From assembly GCA_002368155.1 (NCBI GenBank), contig AP018180.1, positions 4,094,719 to 4,158,718 on the forward strand: a stretch of DNA of 64,000 nt. The letters run 5' to 3'. Shown here piece by piece: positions 8,454 to 17,626 of the stretch (positions within the stretch are counted from its first letter, which is position 1; each line of letters opens with the position of its first letter). The DNA comes from Nostoc carneum NIES-2107 (GTDB lineage Bacteria > Cyanobacteriota > Cyanobacteriia > Cyanobacteriales > Nostocaceae). Position numbers and translations under genes: made by a program. Under the pieces are notes generated by a model, which was not told the DNA's origin, ran no database searches, and saw only the letters and a list, made by a program, of their open reading frames with translations.

Positions 8454-8534
8454 AGCCCGACGAGCTACCAGGCTGCTCTATCCCGCGTCGTTTGCTTACT
8501 TTACTAGTATAACCACAAGTTATAAATTTGGCAA

Positions 8535-9488
8535 CTATAAAAGCGATAATTCTCCAACAACTTCTAAACGCTTGTATTTTCCCAAAATCATAAACTTCTC
8601 AGCTAGGCTTTCAGCAACGCTGGGCGTAATCCAGCCCATTTGTTGAAGCAAGTGGATAGCAACTGCGTATTTTGCTCGCTTTGACCCATCCATCACTTTA
8701 ATTGCCAATCCCATGCCTTCCCCTAACCTACCGATGCACTGTACTCCTTCGGCACCAGCTTTGCTTACCAATTCCCCAGGGGTCAAGCGCATGAGTTCCG
8801 TATCAAATTCACCATCGCCAGCTACCATTGTGGGATGATGAGTCATGGCCCGGACAATGCGCTCCATATCCAAAGTTTTACCAGAGGCTAGCAGGGCATA
8901 CAAAGAACCCATCTGACCCAGTTGCATCAAATAAGTTGGTGCGCCACAGTCATCATGAACACCGATAAATTCTTCCGATGGCATTCGCAGTAATTCTGCT
9001 ACCTTGCTGAGAATTAACTGTTGGACTGGGTGTTTGCGTTCTAAGTAGTTATTTAAAGGCCAATGTCGTTGTTGGCAAACAGCTAGCATTCCCGCGTGTT
9101 TACCAGAGCAATTGTATTCTAGAGGACTGCGCTTACCTTCAGGAATCGGGCATTGGAGTGCGCTGGGGTCAAGATCGGCCCGCCAAAGAATGTTAAATAC
9201 CTGTCTTACTTGCTCTATGCTACCTTTGTGGGAGCTAGTGATAATCGCTAAGTCGCGATCGCTGAGGTCATAGCGTTCTAGCGTACCCGTAGATGTGACT
9301 GCAAGTGCTTGAAATGGTTTAAGTGCTGAACGGACAAATGCAGCCGTTTCCGCATTACCGGCTACGGATAAAATCCGCCCCCGTTCGTCGCATACAACAG
9401 CCTGGACTATATGCCGCGATTCAATAATTCCTTCCCTTAGCAACCTTACTTCTAAGGCTGCGGCCTGAGTTCGTTTTCCCATTGTCAT
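8535..9488 (-). CDS. Asparaginase, type II-like family (PF06089)
   Basis: Predicted to hydrolyse L-asparagine to aspartate and ammonia. The 317-residue product belongs to the thermolabile/rhizobial-type asparaginase family, unrelated to the E. coli enzymes: visible signatures are SALKPFQALAV, ITSSHKGS near 105-112, EYNCSGKHAGMLAVC near 125-140, VHDDCGAPTYLM and MVAGDGEFDT. The Ser-Lys pair in SSHKG and the Cys-bearing loops correspond to catalytic and metal-binding positions described for the family. Either Met1 or Met3 (9482) could be the start. It follows CGLD27 and rsfS on the same strand. Confidence 0.85.
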   Translation of the reverse strand: MTMGKRTQAAALEVRLLREGIIESRHIVQAVVCDERGRILSVAGNAETAAFVRSALKPFQALAVTSTGTLERYDLSDRDLAIITSSHKGSIEQVRQVFNILWRADLDPSALQCPIPEGKRSPLEYNCSGKHAGMLAVCQQRHWPLNNYLERKHPVQQLILSKVAELLRMPSEEFIGVHDDCGAPTYLMQLGQMGSLYALLASGKTLDMERIVRAMTHHPTMVAGDGEFDTELMRLTPGELVSKAGAEGVQCIGRLGEGMGLAIKVMDGSKRAKYAVAIHLLQQMGWITPSVAESLAEKFMILGKYKRLEVVGELSLL

Positions 9489-9565
9489 GGGTTAAAATCT
9501 ATCACTTTTTGTTATTTTTTTATTATTTGTTTATTTTAGTCACTTGCCCTCTGCCAAATGACTAT

Positions 9566-10066
9566 TTATAACAAATGCCAAACTATACTACCAGCAACAA
9601 ACATTCCTGCCAAGCTAGCAAAGGTAAGTTGCAAGCGGCGAAGAATGGGTTTGATTTCGTAGGTCGCAATTAAGCGATCGCGGTTTAATATTTCCTCTGG
9701 TTTGCTCCAAGTTTGACCGTCATACCACCCAGATTCTTCGTAAAATACTGTGGCGCTGGTTAGGCGATCGCTGACGTAATACCAGCCTAAATACAAACGT
9801 ACTAACAAGAGAATTACGCCGATACTTGCTCCCGCTGCACCACAAAGAATAAATTGGGCAAAATGCTTATGTGGGGGGAAACTGGCGGCTGCGACTGGTC
9901 CAGCTACCACCCACGATAAACTCCAAATCCACAGCATTTTTTTGATATGCTCGCGCCGATTTAAGGCACAATCACGAAATAGCCAAGATGTTTTTAATTC
10001 TTCGTACTCGTTGAGTGGTTGTTGTTCAGTCGGAACTGGGCAATTGGAAACCGAGGATTTGATCAT
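9566..10066 (-). CDS. CGLD27-like membrane protein (DUF1230)
   Basis: A 166-residue protein of the Conserved in the Green Lineage and Diatoms 27 family, shared by cyanobacteria and plastids. It starts with a soluble stretch containing CPVPTEQQPLNEYEELKTSW, a family hallmark, and has transmembrane segments near 45-60, 66-88 and 148-165, with the conserved YVSDRL...YEESGWYDGQ loop between. Its role is not firmly known; plant homologues are linked to iron and high-light responses. The start overlaps the rsfS stop by 4 bases, so translation is likely coupled. Confidence 0.85.
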   Translation of the reverse strand: MIKSSVSNCPVPTEQQPLNEYEELKTSWLFRDCALNRREHIKKMLWIWSLSWVVAGPVAAASFPPHKHFAQFILCGAAGASIGVILLLVRLYLGWYYVSDRLTSATVFYEESGWYDGQTWSKPEEILNRDRLIATYEIKPILRRLQLTFASLAGMFVAGSIVWHLL

Positions 10067-10524
10067 TTTGGCTTACCCCCACCGTCATCGGCTGTTGGCA
10101 GTTCTAAACGTTCAGCATGAGACCAGAATGCTTCTAAATTATAAAACTCCCGTTCCTTGGGCATCATGATATGAACAATCACTTCGCCATAATCTTGTAA
10201 AACCCAGCTTCCTTCGGCTTTACCTGCTGTCCGCAAGGGATTGCGTTGCAGTTCGGTTGATACTTGGTCTTCAATGGCTTCTGCGATCGCTCTGACTTGG
10301 ACTCTTGAATAGCCAGTCATCACCACAAAATAATCCGCTAGGTAAGATACATCTGCTACTCTGAGTATTAGAATATCGCCAGCTTTGCGGTCTGATGCGG
10401 CTTCGGCAACGGTTATCGCTAATTTTCTGCTTGCTTCATCGCTGGGGTCTTGTGGACTAGCGATCGCAGTTTTTCTTAAAGATACAGATTGCGTTGGGAA
10501 TTCTCCTTGGAAATAATCAGACAT
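10063..10524 (-). CDS. rsfS: Ribosome silencing factor RsfS
   Basis: RsfS (Iojap/YbeB family) binds ribosomal protein uL14 and keeps the subunits apart under starvation. The 153-residue protein has a ~35-residue polar N-terminal extension and then the complete domain: AITVAEAASDRKAGDILILR, VSYLADYFVVMTGYSRVQVRAIA, GSWVLQDYGEVIVHIM, REFYNLEAFW. Length is usual for cyanobacteria. First gene of a compact group with CGLD27 and asparaginase. Confidence 0.93.
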   Translation of the reverse strand: MSDYFQGEFPTQSVSLRKTAIASPQDPSDEASRKLAITVAEAASDRKAGDILILRVADVSYLADYFVVMTGYSRVQVRAIAEAIEDQVSTELQRNPLRTAGKAEGSWVLQDYGEVIVHIMMPKEREFYNLEAFWSHAERLELPTADDGGGKPK

Positions 10525-11302
10525 TAAACCTCAGGTGCTTTAGCCCTTTTGTTACATTTTTTGACAATTACACACAACTCATCAGTCATGAGATGTAACT
10601 ATGTAAATTGTTTTTTTTGCATACTAACAAAAAAATAGACTTTTTGGATTTGGTAAACAGCAATCAAGCGTACCATGCTATTGGAGGTAGTGTAGCTACT
10701 TGTATTTTGCATTGGTTGCTTTATGACAATTTTTGTAGTATTATCTGCAGCTTTTAGAGATTAACTTAAACCCTGATTTTTAGATGCTGACGTATTGCCT
10801 TGTTGATGCGTATTGATCATTTTGTAAAGTACCAGGCTATTACTCCAACACCCAAGCGAAAAATCGGTTTGCAAATTCCTGATACTTGTGGTTAGAAGCT
10901 GCATCTCTAAGCACGAGCATTTTACACAGAGTTCGGCAACGGTCAAAAAGTTTACTCTATAATCCTTTCAAAACTGACTAAGTTCTAAGTCTTGTTGGGA
11001 AAATCTTCAAAATAATGATGATTTTTTGCTAATAAATAAGGTGTTGATATGGTAAGCAGAGCTATATAGCACACACAGGAATGATTACAGAGAATAAGAT
11101 ATATTCCAAGTAACCTAAGATATATTTGAACATCTTCCTTGAGTCAGACGTTATTAGTTAAGTGGTATATTGATGCTCGTTACATTTTGGCTGCAAGTGC
11201 TGTGCAGAAAAAATCAAGTATAGTTAACTAATACCCTGGTCTGTGAATCGCGTAAACAACTAATAATCTGAAAGATTTTTACGAGTTAATTCACATATTA
11301 AA
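10525..11302. other. Intergenic region without a recognised gene
   Basis: About 780 bases upstream of rsfS. AT-rich and full of short stops. The only frame of note (61 codons on the minus strand at 10761-10946) has no recognisable family or ribosome binding site and was not called. It presumably holds the rsfS promoter; nothing else was identified. Confidence 0.5.
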
Positions 11303-11338
11303 AGACCCCTGTCTGCGGATGCTAAGACAGGGGTCTAT
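11303..11338 (-). terminator. Intrinsic terminator of the glycosyltransferase gene
   Basis: Strong hairpin with stem AGACCCCTGTCT / AGACAGGGGTCT and a 10-base loop, 21 bases after the stop codon of the glycosyltransferase and followed in that direction by TTTTAATATG. Confidence 0.8.
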
Positions 11339-11358
11339 ATGTCTTGTTAGTTGAAGGA

Positions 11359-12630
11359 TTAAACTTCTTGATTTGAGATATTTGTGCTGGAAATTATTGC
11401 CTCTTCTGCTTTTAGCGCATAGCATAAAGCCTCATAGTTATTTAAAGCTTGCTCAAAGCTATATTGTTCAACAGCATATTGGCGACTTTTATAACCGAGA
11501 TTTTTAACTTTATCTGGGTTTTGGTACAAGTCTAGAATTGCATTGGCTAAAGCTTGAGCATCTTCTGGTGGCACCACACATCCACCACCACTTTGTCTAA
11601 TAGCTCTTGCTGCTGTACCATTTTCTGGTACAGATGCAATCAATGCTCGCCCACTAGCAAGTAGTACTTGTATTTTGGAAGGCATATTGAATGATATAAC
11701 ATTCTTCTTTTGCACAACCAAACCAACATCCGCAGCTGCTAACATTTCTGGCAGACGTTCGCGGGGTTGAAAAGGTAGTAACAAGACATTATCAGCACCA
11801 TAATCGAGACAGTCTTGTTGAAGTCTCTGCAATCCTTTAGCCTCTCCAGCAATTGTAAACACAATGTCTGGGATATGACGTAATAGAGCCGCAGCTTTCA
11901 CAACTGTTTCTAAGCCTTGAGTTAGAGCAATATTACCAGAATATAAAACTACAAATTTGTCTTTGAGGTTGTGTGTTTCCCGAAACGCGTTATTTTCTCT
12001 GGGTAAGGGGCGAATAAAATTCACATCAACCCAATTGGGAATTTGCACAATTTTGTGAGATGGTACACCCTTCTTGAGCAAATTTTCCACGAAACCATCA
12101 GCGATGACGCTGATTTTAGTAGCGCTATGATATGCAAACTTCTCTAATTGTGTAAATACTTTGATTAGAAATTTGTTCTTGAGTAGACCTACGTGAATAG
12201 CTGCTTCCGGTAAGATATCTTGCAAGTTTAAAACCACAGGACAAGCACGCAACCATCCGACAAGGGCCGCTGGCAAACATACAGGCAATGAGGGTGAAGT
12301 AGAAATAATCACATCTGGTCGCCAGCCTATCATTGCAGGTAAAAAACTGGTGACTACAAAACTAGCATCTAACAATATCCGATCTAGCAAGTTTGGTTGT
12401 GGACGAATCCAAACATAACTGCGTTGAATTTGGACTCCATTTTTAGATTCTGTTGAATACAATTTACCGCGATAGCCAGGGTAAATTTGACGTTCAGGAT
12501 AGTTGGGCATAGCTGTGACTACACGCACTTCATGTCCCCGCTTCACAAGTCCCTCGGCTAATTCAGTCATTAAGGGAGCAATACCAATTGGTTCTGGGTA
12601 ATAGTTGTAGGAGTAAATCAAAATCCGCAT
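11359..12630 (-). CDS. GT4-family glycosyltransferase, WcaI-like
   Basis: A 423-residue two-domain GT-B glycosyltransferase. N-terminal acceptor domain: MRILIYSYNYYPEPIGIAPL, GHEVRVVTAMPNYP, DVIISTSPSLPV. C-terminal nucleotide-sugar domain: FVVLYSGNIALTQGLETVV, FTIAGEAKG, VLLLPFQPRERLPEML, and FNMPSKIQVLLASGRALIAS, where the usual E-x7-E loop sits. The pattern matches the colanic-acid WcaI subgroup and points to transfer of a sugar (often fucose or mannose) in exopolysaccharide or heterocyst-envelope synthesis. It stands alone between long AT-rich spacers, so its pathway cannot be fixed from context. Confidence 0.85.
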   Translation of the reverse strand: MRILIYSYNYYPEPIGIAPLMTELAEGLVKRGHEVRVVTAMPNYPERQIYPGYRGKLYSTESKNGVQIQRSYVWIRPQPNLLDRILLDASFVVTSFLPAMIGWRPDVIISTSPSLPVCLPAALVGWLRACPVVLNLQDILPEAAIHVGLLKNKFLIKVFTQLEKFAYHSATKISVIADGFVENLLKKGVPSHKIVQIPNWVDVNFIRPLPRENNAFRETHNLKDKFVVLYSGNIALTQGLETVVKAAALLRHIPDIVFTIAGEAKGLQRLQQDCLDYGADNVLLLPFQPRERLPEMLAAADVGLVVQKKNVISFNMPSKIQVLLASGRALIASVPENGTAARAIRQSGGGCVVPPEDAQALANAILDLYQNPDKVKNLGYKSRQYAVEQYSFEQALNNYEALCYALKAEEAIISSTNISNQEV

Positions 12631-13481
12631 AACAAATTAGTCAGAATTATCTGGCTTTGTATTGAAAAAGAATACTTGTCCCAAGAATTTTTGATTTTAC
12701 GTTTTACGTTGCACCCATAACTAAATTGTCCTTGCACAGCCTTGCTATGTCAGTGACTTTTGGTTGAAGATTAAGTAAATTTTGATATCTCATGCGTAGG
12801 CAATACTGAATTTATATAGAGGCTGCTTGCTTGTTATGTGATTGTTTTGTAGGGTAAACCTACCTAAGTATAATCTCTATTTTCATTAATTAATTAAGCT
12901 TTAAACAAGCATCAAAATTACTTTAATAAAAGTTCTAGCAAGTAAATTATTTCTGATAAATGCTAAAAAATAATCCTAAATCAATCGAGAGTAAATATAA
13001 GTGAATACATAGTATTTCCACCAGTAGTAATCATGAAAACTACGGGTTCAAAAAATTAATTATTTTAGGTAAATATATTGTGAAAAATCAGATAGCTTAT
13101 AAAGTTATCATCACAATAATTAGTGAGATATTGTACTTAATTGCACAACGCCCCAAATGTTTAGTTGCTAATGGGAAGTGTAACGAATACCTAAAATAGA
13201 TAATAGATAGAGAATTTAGACTTTATTATTTAAAGCTGGATAGTAAAGCAGCTTTTTATCTAGAAAATAGATTGAGTTCTCAGTATAGCGTCTGGAAAGT
13301 TAATATAATATAAATTTATTGTGGTGAATTATTGAATTTTAATCTTGACTAATCTGTGTTATGAGTCGCAATACCATTTCACTGGAAAAATATACAGATG
13401 GTCAAGTGGAAGGAGTAGAGGCGCAGAGGAACGCAGAGTATTTTCTCAGCTAATTCACTAAGAATTTATGAAATGCTGTAT
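12631..13481. other. Long AT-rich intergenic region
   Basis: About 850 bases between the glycosyltransferase start and the end of bgtA. No frame of coding character was found on either strand. One dispersed repeat of the GAGGCGCAGAGGAACGCAGAG type lies near 13418-13438. Confidence 0.5.
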
Positions 13482-14222
13482 TTAGAGAATTTGCGATAAA
13501 AATTTGCGAGTTCGTTCTTCTTGGGGTTTGTTAAAAAAGGAGTCTGGTGTAGCTGACTCAACTAGTAAACCGCTATCCATCAAAATTACTCTGTCAGCCA
13601 CCTCACGTGCAAATCCTACCTCATGGGTAACGACTACCATTGTCATACCGTCACGGGCAAGACTTCGCATTACATCCAAAACTTCCCTCACCATCTCTGG
13701 ATCTAAAGCTGAGGTGGGTTCATCAAATAGCATAATTTTAGGCTGCATTGCTAACGCACGCGCGATCGCTACCCGTTGTTGCTGTCCCCCAGATAATTGT
13801 CCTGGATATTTATGTGCTTGCTCTAAAATTCCCACCCTTTCTAAGAGTTGCATTGCTAATTCTTCAGCTTTCGCCTTCGTCCACCGACGCACCCAAATTG
13901 GTGCCAAGGTGATATTTTGCAACACTGTGAGATGGGGGAATAAATTAAACTGTTGAAATACCATTCCTACTTCTTTGCGAATCGCATCAATATTTCGCAA
14001 ATCATGGCTGAGGGTAATGCCATCTATAACAATTTTGCCTTGTTGATATTCTTCTAAAGCATTAAATGTGCGGATAAAAGTAGATTTACCAGAACCTGAC
14101 GGCCCCATCAATACTACTACTTCACCACGATTTACAGTCAAGCTAACACCTTGGAGGACATGAAATTGCCCATACCACTTGTGAACATTCTCAGCAATAA
14201 TTATTGGTTGTTGGTTTAACAT
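13482..14222 (-). CDS. bgtA: Amino-acid ABC transporter ATP-binding protein (BgtA-like)
   Basis: Energises uptake of polar amino acids. The 246-residue protein is a standard GlnQ/HisP-type ATPase: Walker [10 protein letters not shown] (39-47), Q-loop [13 protein letters not shown], signature [15 protein letters not shown], Walker [17 protein letters not shown]-switch [16 protein letters not shown]. It is the last of four genes in the order natF-natG-natH-bgtA, which matches the N-II system of Anabaena; there BgtA also serves a second, basic-amino-acid transporter. The gene name is given by this synteny. Confidence 0.88.
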   Translation of the reverse strand: MLNQQPIIIAENVHKWYGQFHVLQGVSLTVNRGEVVVLMGPSGSGKSTFIRTFNALEEYQQGKIVIDGITLSHDLRNIDAIRKEVGMVFQQFNLFPHLTVLQNITLAPIWVRRWTKAKAEELAMQLLERVGILEQAHKYPGQLSGGQQQRVAIARALAMQPKIMLFDEPTSALDPEMVREVLDVMRSLARDGMTMVVVTHEVGFAREVADRVILMDSGLLVESATPDSFFNKPQEERTRKFLSQIL

Positions 14223-14277
14223 AAAATTTCACCTTTTAACTCTTATTCTCTGTCTCTGGTAGGGATTATTTTCTCTT

Positions 14278-15429
14278 TTAACTACTTAACTGCTTTTCTA
14301 ATTTCCGAGAAGCCAGAGACATTGAGTAACAAAATACCCAGTAAATCAAGCCAATAAACAAATAAACTTCTGCATAACGTCCTATAAATTGCGGCTGCGC
14401 TAAAATGGAACGAGCTATTCCGGTAAGTTCCACTAATCCCACCAAAGATAGAAGAGATGTATCTTTAAATAAACCAATAAATTGACCAACAATTGCCGGG
14501 ATTACTGCACGTAAAGCCTGTGGTAAAACAATTAATAGTACGACAAATAAAGAGTTCAAACCTAGCGCTTTAGCCGCTTCAATTTGCCCTCGTGAGATGG
14601 ACTGGAGTCCGCCTCTTACATTTTCTGCCATGTAAGCTGCGCTGAATAATACTAATCCTGTAATTGCTCGGACTACCCTGTCTAAACGTAAATCAACTGG
14701 CAGAAATAATGGCAGCATTACCTGTGCAAGGAATAAAATTCCAATCAAGGGTAGTCCTCTAATAATTTCAATGTACAGGATAGAAAACCACCGGACTACA
14801 GGTAAATTGCTAGTGCGTCCTAAAGCTAGTAAAACTCCAATAGGGAAAGAAAGTACAATACTAACTGCTGCCATTAGGAGGGTTAGTAACAAACCATTCC
14901 ATAAATTTGTAGGCACAGATTGTAAGCCAAAGCCACCACCGATTAGCCACAGAATTATAGGAAAAGATAAAATCCAGATGAAAGACAGCCAAGGTGCTAT
15001 TAATTTAGTAAATCTCTTTCCTAGCAAAAAGCTTATCAATAATAAAACAGCAATTAATAATAGATAAACGCGGGATATTAAATCTAAAGGGAAAACAATT
15101 AATAAAACGCCAATAATTAAACTAAAAATAGCAAGCCCAGACTTTGTTAAATTTTGTTTACTAGAAAATACTCCCCAAGTTATCGCGCCTAAAGTAGAAG
15201 CGATCGCCAGCACAATCCAAGCTCGCCAGTACAAAGATTGGGGGAATCTTCCCACTAAAAATAAACGTAAATTTACTGAAACTACTGCCCATTGTGCTTG
15301 GGTAGTTGCCCAAGTTAATATTCCTTGGGCTAACCAAAATAGAAATATTAAGCAGAAGATAGTTAATAAGCTGTTGTACCAAGTACTAAATAGATTTTTA
15401 CGCAGCCACAATATTTGAGGGTTTGTCAT
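14278..15429 (-). CDS. natH: Amino-acid ABC transporter permease (NatH-like)
   Basis: Inner-membrane permease of the His/Glu/Gln/Arg/opine (HAAT) family, 383 residues. After a long hydrophobic N-terminal half come the permease domain start WNGLLLTLLMAAVSIVLSFP and the EAA loop ISRGQIEAAKALGLNSLF, which docks to the ATPase. The extra N-terminal transmembrane segments are typical of AapM/BztC-type permeases. It lies between natG (27 bases) and bgtA (55 bases) and should pair with natG as a heterodimer for acidic and neutral amino acids. Confidence 0.88.
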   Translation of the reverse strand: MTNPQILWLRKNLFSTWYNSLLTIFCLIFLFWLAQGILTWATTQAQWAVVSVNLRLFLVGRFPQSLYWRAWIVLAIASTLGAITWGVFSSKQNLTKSGLAIFSLIIGVLLIVFPLDLISRVYLLLIAVLLLISFLLGKRFTKLIAPWLSFIWILSFPIILWLIGGGFGLQSVPTNLWNGLLLTLLMAAVSIVLSFPIGVLLALGRTSNLPVVRWFSILYIEIIRGLPLIGILFLAQVMLPLFLPVDLRLDRVVRAITGLVLFSAAYMAENVRGGLQSISRGQIEAAKALGLNSLFVVLLIVLPQALRAVIPAIVGQFIGLFKDTSLLSLVGLVELTGIARSILAQPQFIGRYAEVYLFIGLIYWVFCYSMSLASRKLEKQLSS

Positions 15430-15456
15430 TTGTTATTTGTTATTCTTGTTATCCCT

Positions 15457-16380
15457 TTATCTTTCCTTAATTTGTACTGTGCGGTTAAACAAATTCATGA
15501 CTACGGAAATTGTCAAACTAAGGGTGAGATAGGTAAGCATAATCAGTAATATTACTTCTACTGCTCTCCCTGTTTGGTTAAAAGTTGTAGAAGCGACAAA
15601 ATAAATATCGGGGTAGCCAATTGCGATCGCTAAACTAGAATTTTTAGTCAAATTGAGATATTGGCTCGTTAAAGGTGGAATAATTACCCGCAATGCTTGG
15701 GGGAATACAACTAAACGCATGACTAACCCAGATTTTAAACCAAGCGATCGCGCTGCTTCCCATTGTCCCCTTGGTACGGATTGAATTCCACCTCGGACAA
15801 TTTCGGCAATAAATGCACCTGTATAAAAAGTTAAGCCTAGTAATAAGGCTGAAAACTCTGGAGACAAGGTAAACCAAGGAAATTGGATGCCATTTTGACT
15901 CAGGTGCACCAAACCCCAGAGCGAAATTTTACTTTCTACTTTGGGAAAACCCAGAAAAACGGCAAAGTACCAAAACAGCAATTGCAGCAGTAAGGGAGTA
16001 TTACGAAAAATTTCTACGTAAACTAGGGCAATATTTCGTACTAACCAGTTATCCGAGAGCCGAGCAATTCCTGCACTAATCCCCACAATTGTAGTGAGAA
16101 AAATTCCTGTAACTGCTATCCGCAATGAGTTAACGAGTCCTACCCACAAGGCGCGACTGTAGGTATCAGTTGGATTGTAAGTAATTACAGTTTCACCAAT
16201 ATCAAAAGAAGCTTGCTGCTTGAGGAAGTCAAAACCGAACTGAATGCCTAATTGCTGTAAATTACGGTTGAGGTTGCCCCATAATATTGTGACAATTGCT
16301 ACTGCTAAGAATACAGCAAGTAATTGTCCCGCAATCTGCCAAAATCTGCGATCGCGCCACAAAGATTTCATATTGGTCAT
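15457..16380 (-). CDS. natG: Amino-acid ABC transporter permease (NatG-like)
   Basis: Second permease of the cluster, 307 residues, resembling AapQ/BztB. Visible: N-terminal helix LLAVFLAVAIVTILWG, a periplasmic loop with FDIGETVITYNPTDTYSRAL, the permease core LVNSLRIAVTGIFLTTIVGI, and the EAA loop VPRGQWEAARSLGLKSGLVM. The stop precedes natH by 27 bases. The upstream spacer to natF carries short TCATTTG and GGTAATT tandem repeats. Confidence 0.88.
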   Translation of the reverse strand: MTNMKSLWRDRRFWQIAGQLLAVFLAVAIVTILWGNLNRNLQQLGIQFGFDFLKQQASFDIGETVITYNPTDTYSRALWVGLVNSLRIAVTGIFLTTIVGISAGIARLSDNWLVRNIALVYVEIFRNTPLLLQLLFWYFAVFLGFPKVESKISLWGLVHLSQNGIQFPWFTLSPEFSALLLGLTFYTGAFIAEIVRGGIQSVPRGQWEAARSLGLKSGLVMRLVVFPQALRVIIPPLTSQYLNLTKNSSLAIAIGYPDIYFVASTTFNQTGRAVEVILLIMLTYLTLSLTISVVMNLFNRTVQIKER

Positions 16381-16432
16381 TTGTCATTTGTCATTTGTCA
16401 TTTGGTAATTGGTAATGGGTAATTGGTAATAA
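16376..16432. repeat. Tandem TCATTTG and GGTAATT repeats
   Basis: Heptamer units (TCATTTG x4, then GGTAATT-type units) fill the natF-natG spacer without interrupting either gene. Typical short tandemly repeated repetitive sequence of heterocystous cyanobacteria. Confidence 0.7.
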
Positions 16433-16470
16433 ATATTTCTCCCCTGCTTCCTCATCTCCCTTACCCCTAA

Positions 16471-17550
16471 TTACCGGAACGGTGGCGAATAAAGCAATCC
16501 GTTTTTTGACCAAAGTTGATTTTGACCACGAGGAAGATTGAGTTTTGTTTTGGGGCCGAGATTGCGATCGTAAACCTCGCTATAGTTACCGACGTGCTTG
16601 ATGATTCTGGCTGCGAAGTCGTTTGTTAAACCCAGTCCTTCACCCAAGTTGCCTTCTGTTCCTAAAAATCTTTTAATATCTGGATCGCTACTCGTAGCGA
16701 ATTGTGCAATATTCTGGGAATTAATGCCTAACTCTTCAGCTTTGACTAAAGCATAAACTACCCATTTAACAGTATCAGCCCACTTGCTATCTCCTTTGGC
16801 GACAGCAGGTGCAAGGGGTTCGGAAGAAATCACTTCATCAAGAATTACGTTATCTTCTGGTTTGGGTAGAATGGAACGCCTTGCTACTAAAGCTGAACGA
16901 TCGGCTGTGATTCCGTCACAACGTCCTTCTGCATAAGTTGCAAAAGTAACGTTTACATCCTCAAACACTACGGGTTTGTAAGTGATGTTTCGCTTCCGCA
17001 TTTGGTCGGCTAAGTTCTGTTCGGTAGTCGTACCTGTTTGCACACAAATGGCTTTGTCTTTGAGGTCTGCTAGGGATTTAATCCCGCTATTTTTACGAAT
17101 CATCACCGCTTGACCATCGTAAAAAACTACAGGTGCAAATTCTAAGCCAACTGAGGTTGTGCGACTCAATGTCCATGTAGTGTTGCGGCTGAGAATATCT
17201 ACTTCCCCAGTTTGTAAAGCTGTAAAGCGTTCTTTGGAATTAAGATTGCGAAATTCCACTGCGTCGGGGTTATCAAATAAAGCCGCTGCTACAGCGCGAC
17301 AAACATCAACATCAATTCCGCTGTATTTACCATCAGTTCCAACAAAACTAAATCCTGGAACTTCGCCACTCACACCGCAAATCAGCTGACCACGGTTTTT
17401 GACAGTATCCCAGCGATTGCGATTTACTGGAGATGTGGAATTAGTACCAGGTGTGGTGGCTGTGTTGCCTGTATTTCCTGACTCACCACTACAAGCACTG
17501 AGGGCAAAGATTAGGGGTGCGATCGCTAAAATTAATGCTGATTTACGCAT
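16471..17550 (-). CDS. natF: Amino-acid ABC transporter substrate-binding lipoprotein (NatF-like)
   Basis: Periplasmic binding protein of 359 residues. A signal peptide ends in the lipobox LSAC with C20 as lipidation site, followed by a Ser/Thr/Asn linker. The binding domain (family 3 of solute-binding proteins) shows GQLICGVSGEVPGFSFVGTD, GIDVDVCRAVAAALF, RNTTWTLSRT and CDGITADRSAL, as in AapJ/BztA-type proteins for glutamate and other polar amino acids. First gene of natFGH-bgtA. In Anabaena the N-II system is needed for amino-acid recovery and diazotrophic growth. Confidence 0.9.
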   Translation of the reverse strand: MRKSALILAIAPLIFALSACSGESGNTGNTATTPGTNSTSPVNRNRWDTVKNRGQLICGVSGEVPGFSFVGTDGKYSGIDVDVCRAVAAALFDNPDAVEFRNLNSKERFTALQTGEVDILSRNTTWTLSRTTSVGLEFAPVVFYDGQAVMIRKNSGIKSLADLKDKAICVQTGTTTEQNLADQMRKRNITYKPVVFEDVNVTFATYAEGRCDGITADRSALVARRSILPKPEDNVILDEVISSEPLAPAVAKGDSKWADTVKWVVYALVKAEELGINSQNIAQFATSSDPDIKRFLGTEGNLGEGLGLTNDFAARIIKHVGNYSEVYDRNLGPKTKLNLPRGQNQLWSKNGLLYSPPFR

Positions 17551-17612
17551 AAATCTATAAACATTTACGAAGTAAAAATGTGTTTAGTACTACAATTTCT
17601 CTGTGAAAATAG

Positions 17613-17626
17613 GTAGATGTCTGTAA
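17613..17626 (-). promoter_or_regulatory. Possible degenerate NtcA-binding site upstream of natF
   Basis: On the natF strand TTA-N8-TAC lies about 63 bases before the natF start; the NtcA consensus is GTA-N8-TAC, so one base differs. No well-spaced -10 hexamer could be recognised. Offered only because the operon takes up nitrogen compounds. Confidence 0.2.

Larger units (their letters stand above)
8167..8487 (-). tRNA. Initiator tRNA-fMet (CAT) interrupted by a group I intron
   Basis: The 5' exon (8487-8454) reads CGCGGGATAGAGCAGCC... to the anticodon stem CGGG and ends ...CT at U33. The 3' exon (8209-8167) begins with the anticodon CAT, continues AACCCGAAGG, the T-loop GGTTCAAATCC and the acceptor, with CCA encoded. 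Initiator features are present: unpaired first base (C1 opposite C72) and the GGG/CCC pairs of the anticodon stem. The intron enters between U33 and C34, directly before the anticodon. A terminator follows. Confidence 0.93.

Noticed and set aside
8454-8487. tRNA-fMet as a pseudogene because the exons are separated
   Set aside because: All stems and the CCA are intact and the splice-site bases fit a group I intron, so a functional split gene is the better reading.
10761-10946. 61-codon frame upstream of rsfS
   Set aside because: No ribosome binding site, no family resemblance, and coding character like the surrounding AT-rich DNA.
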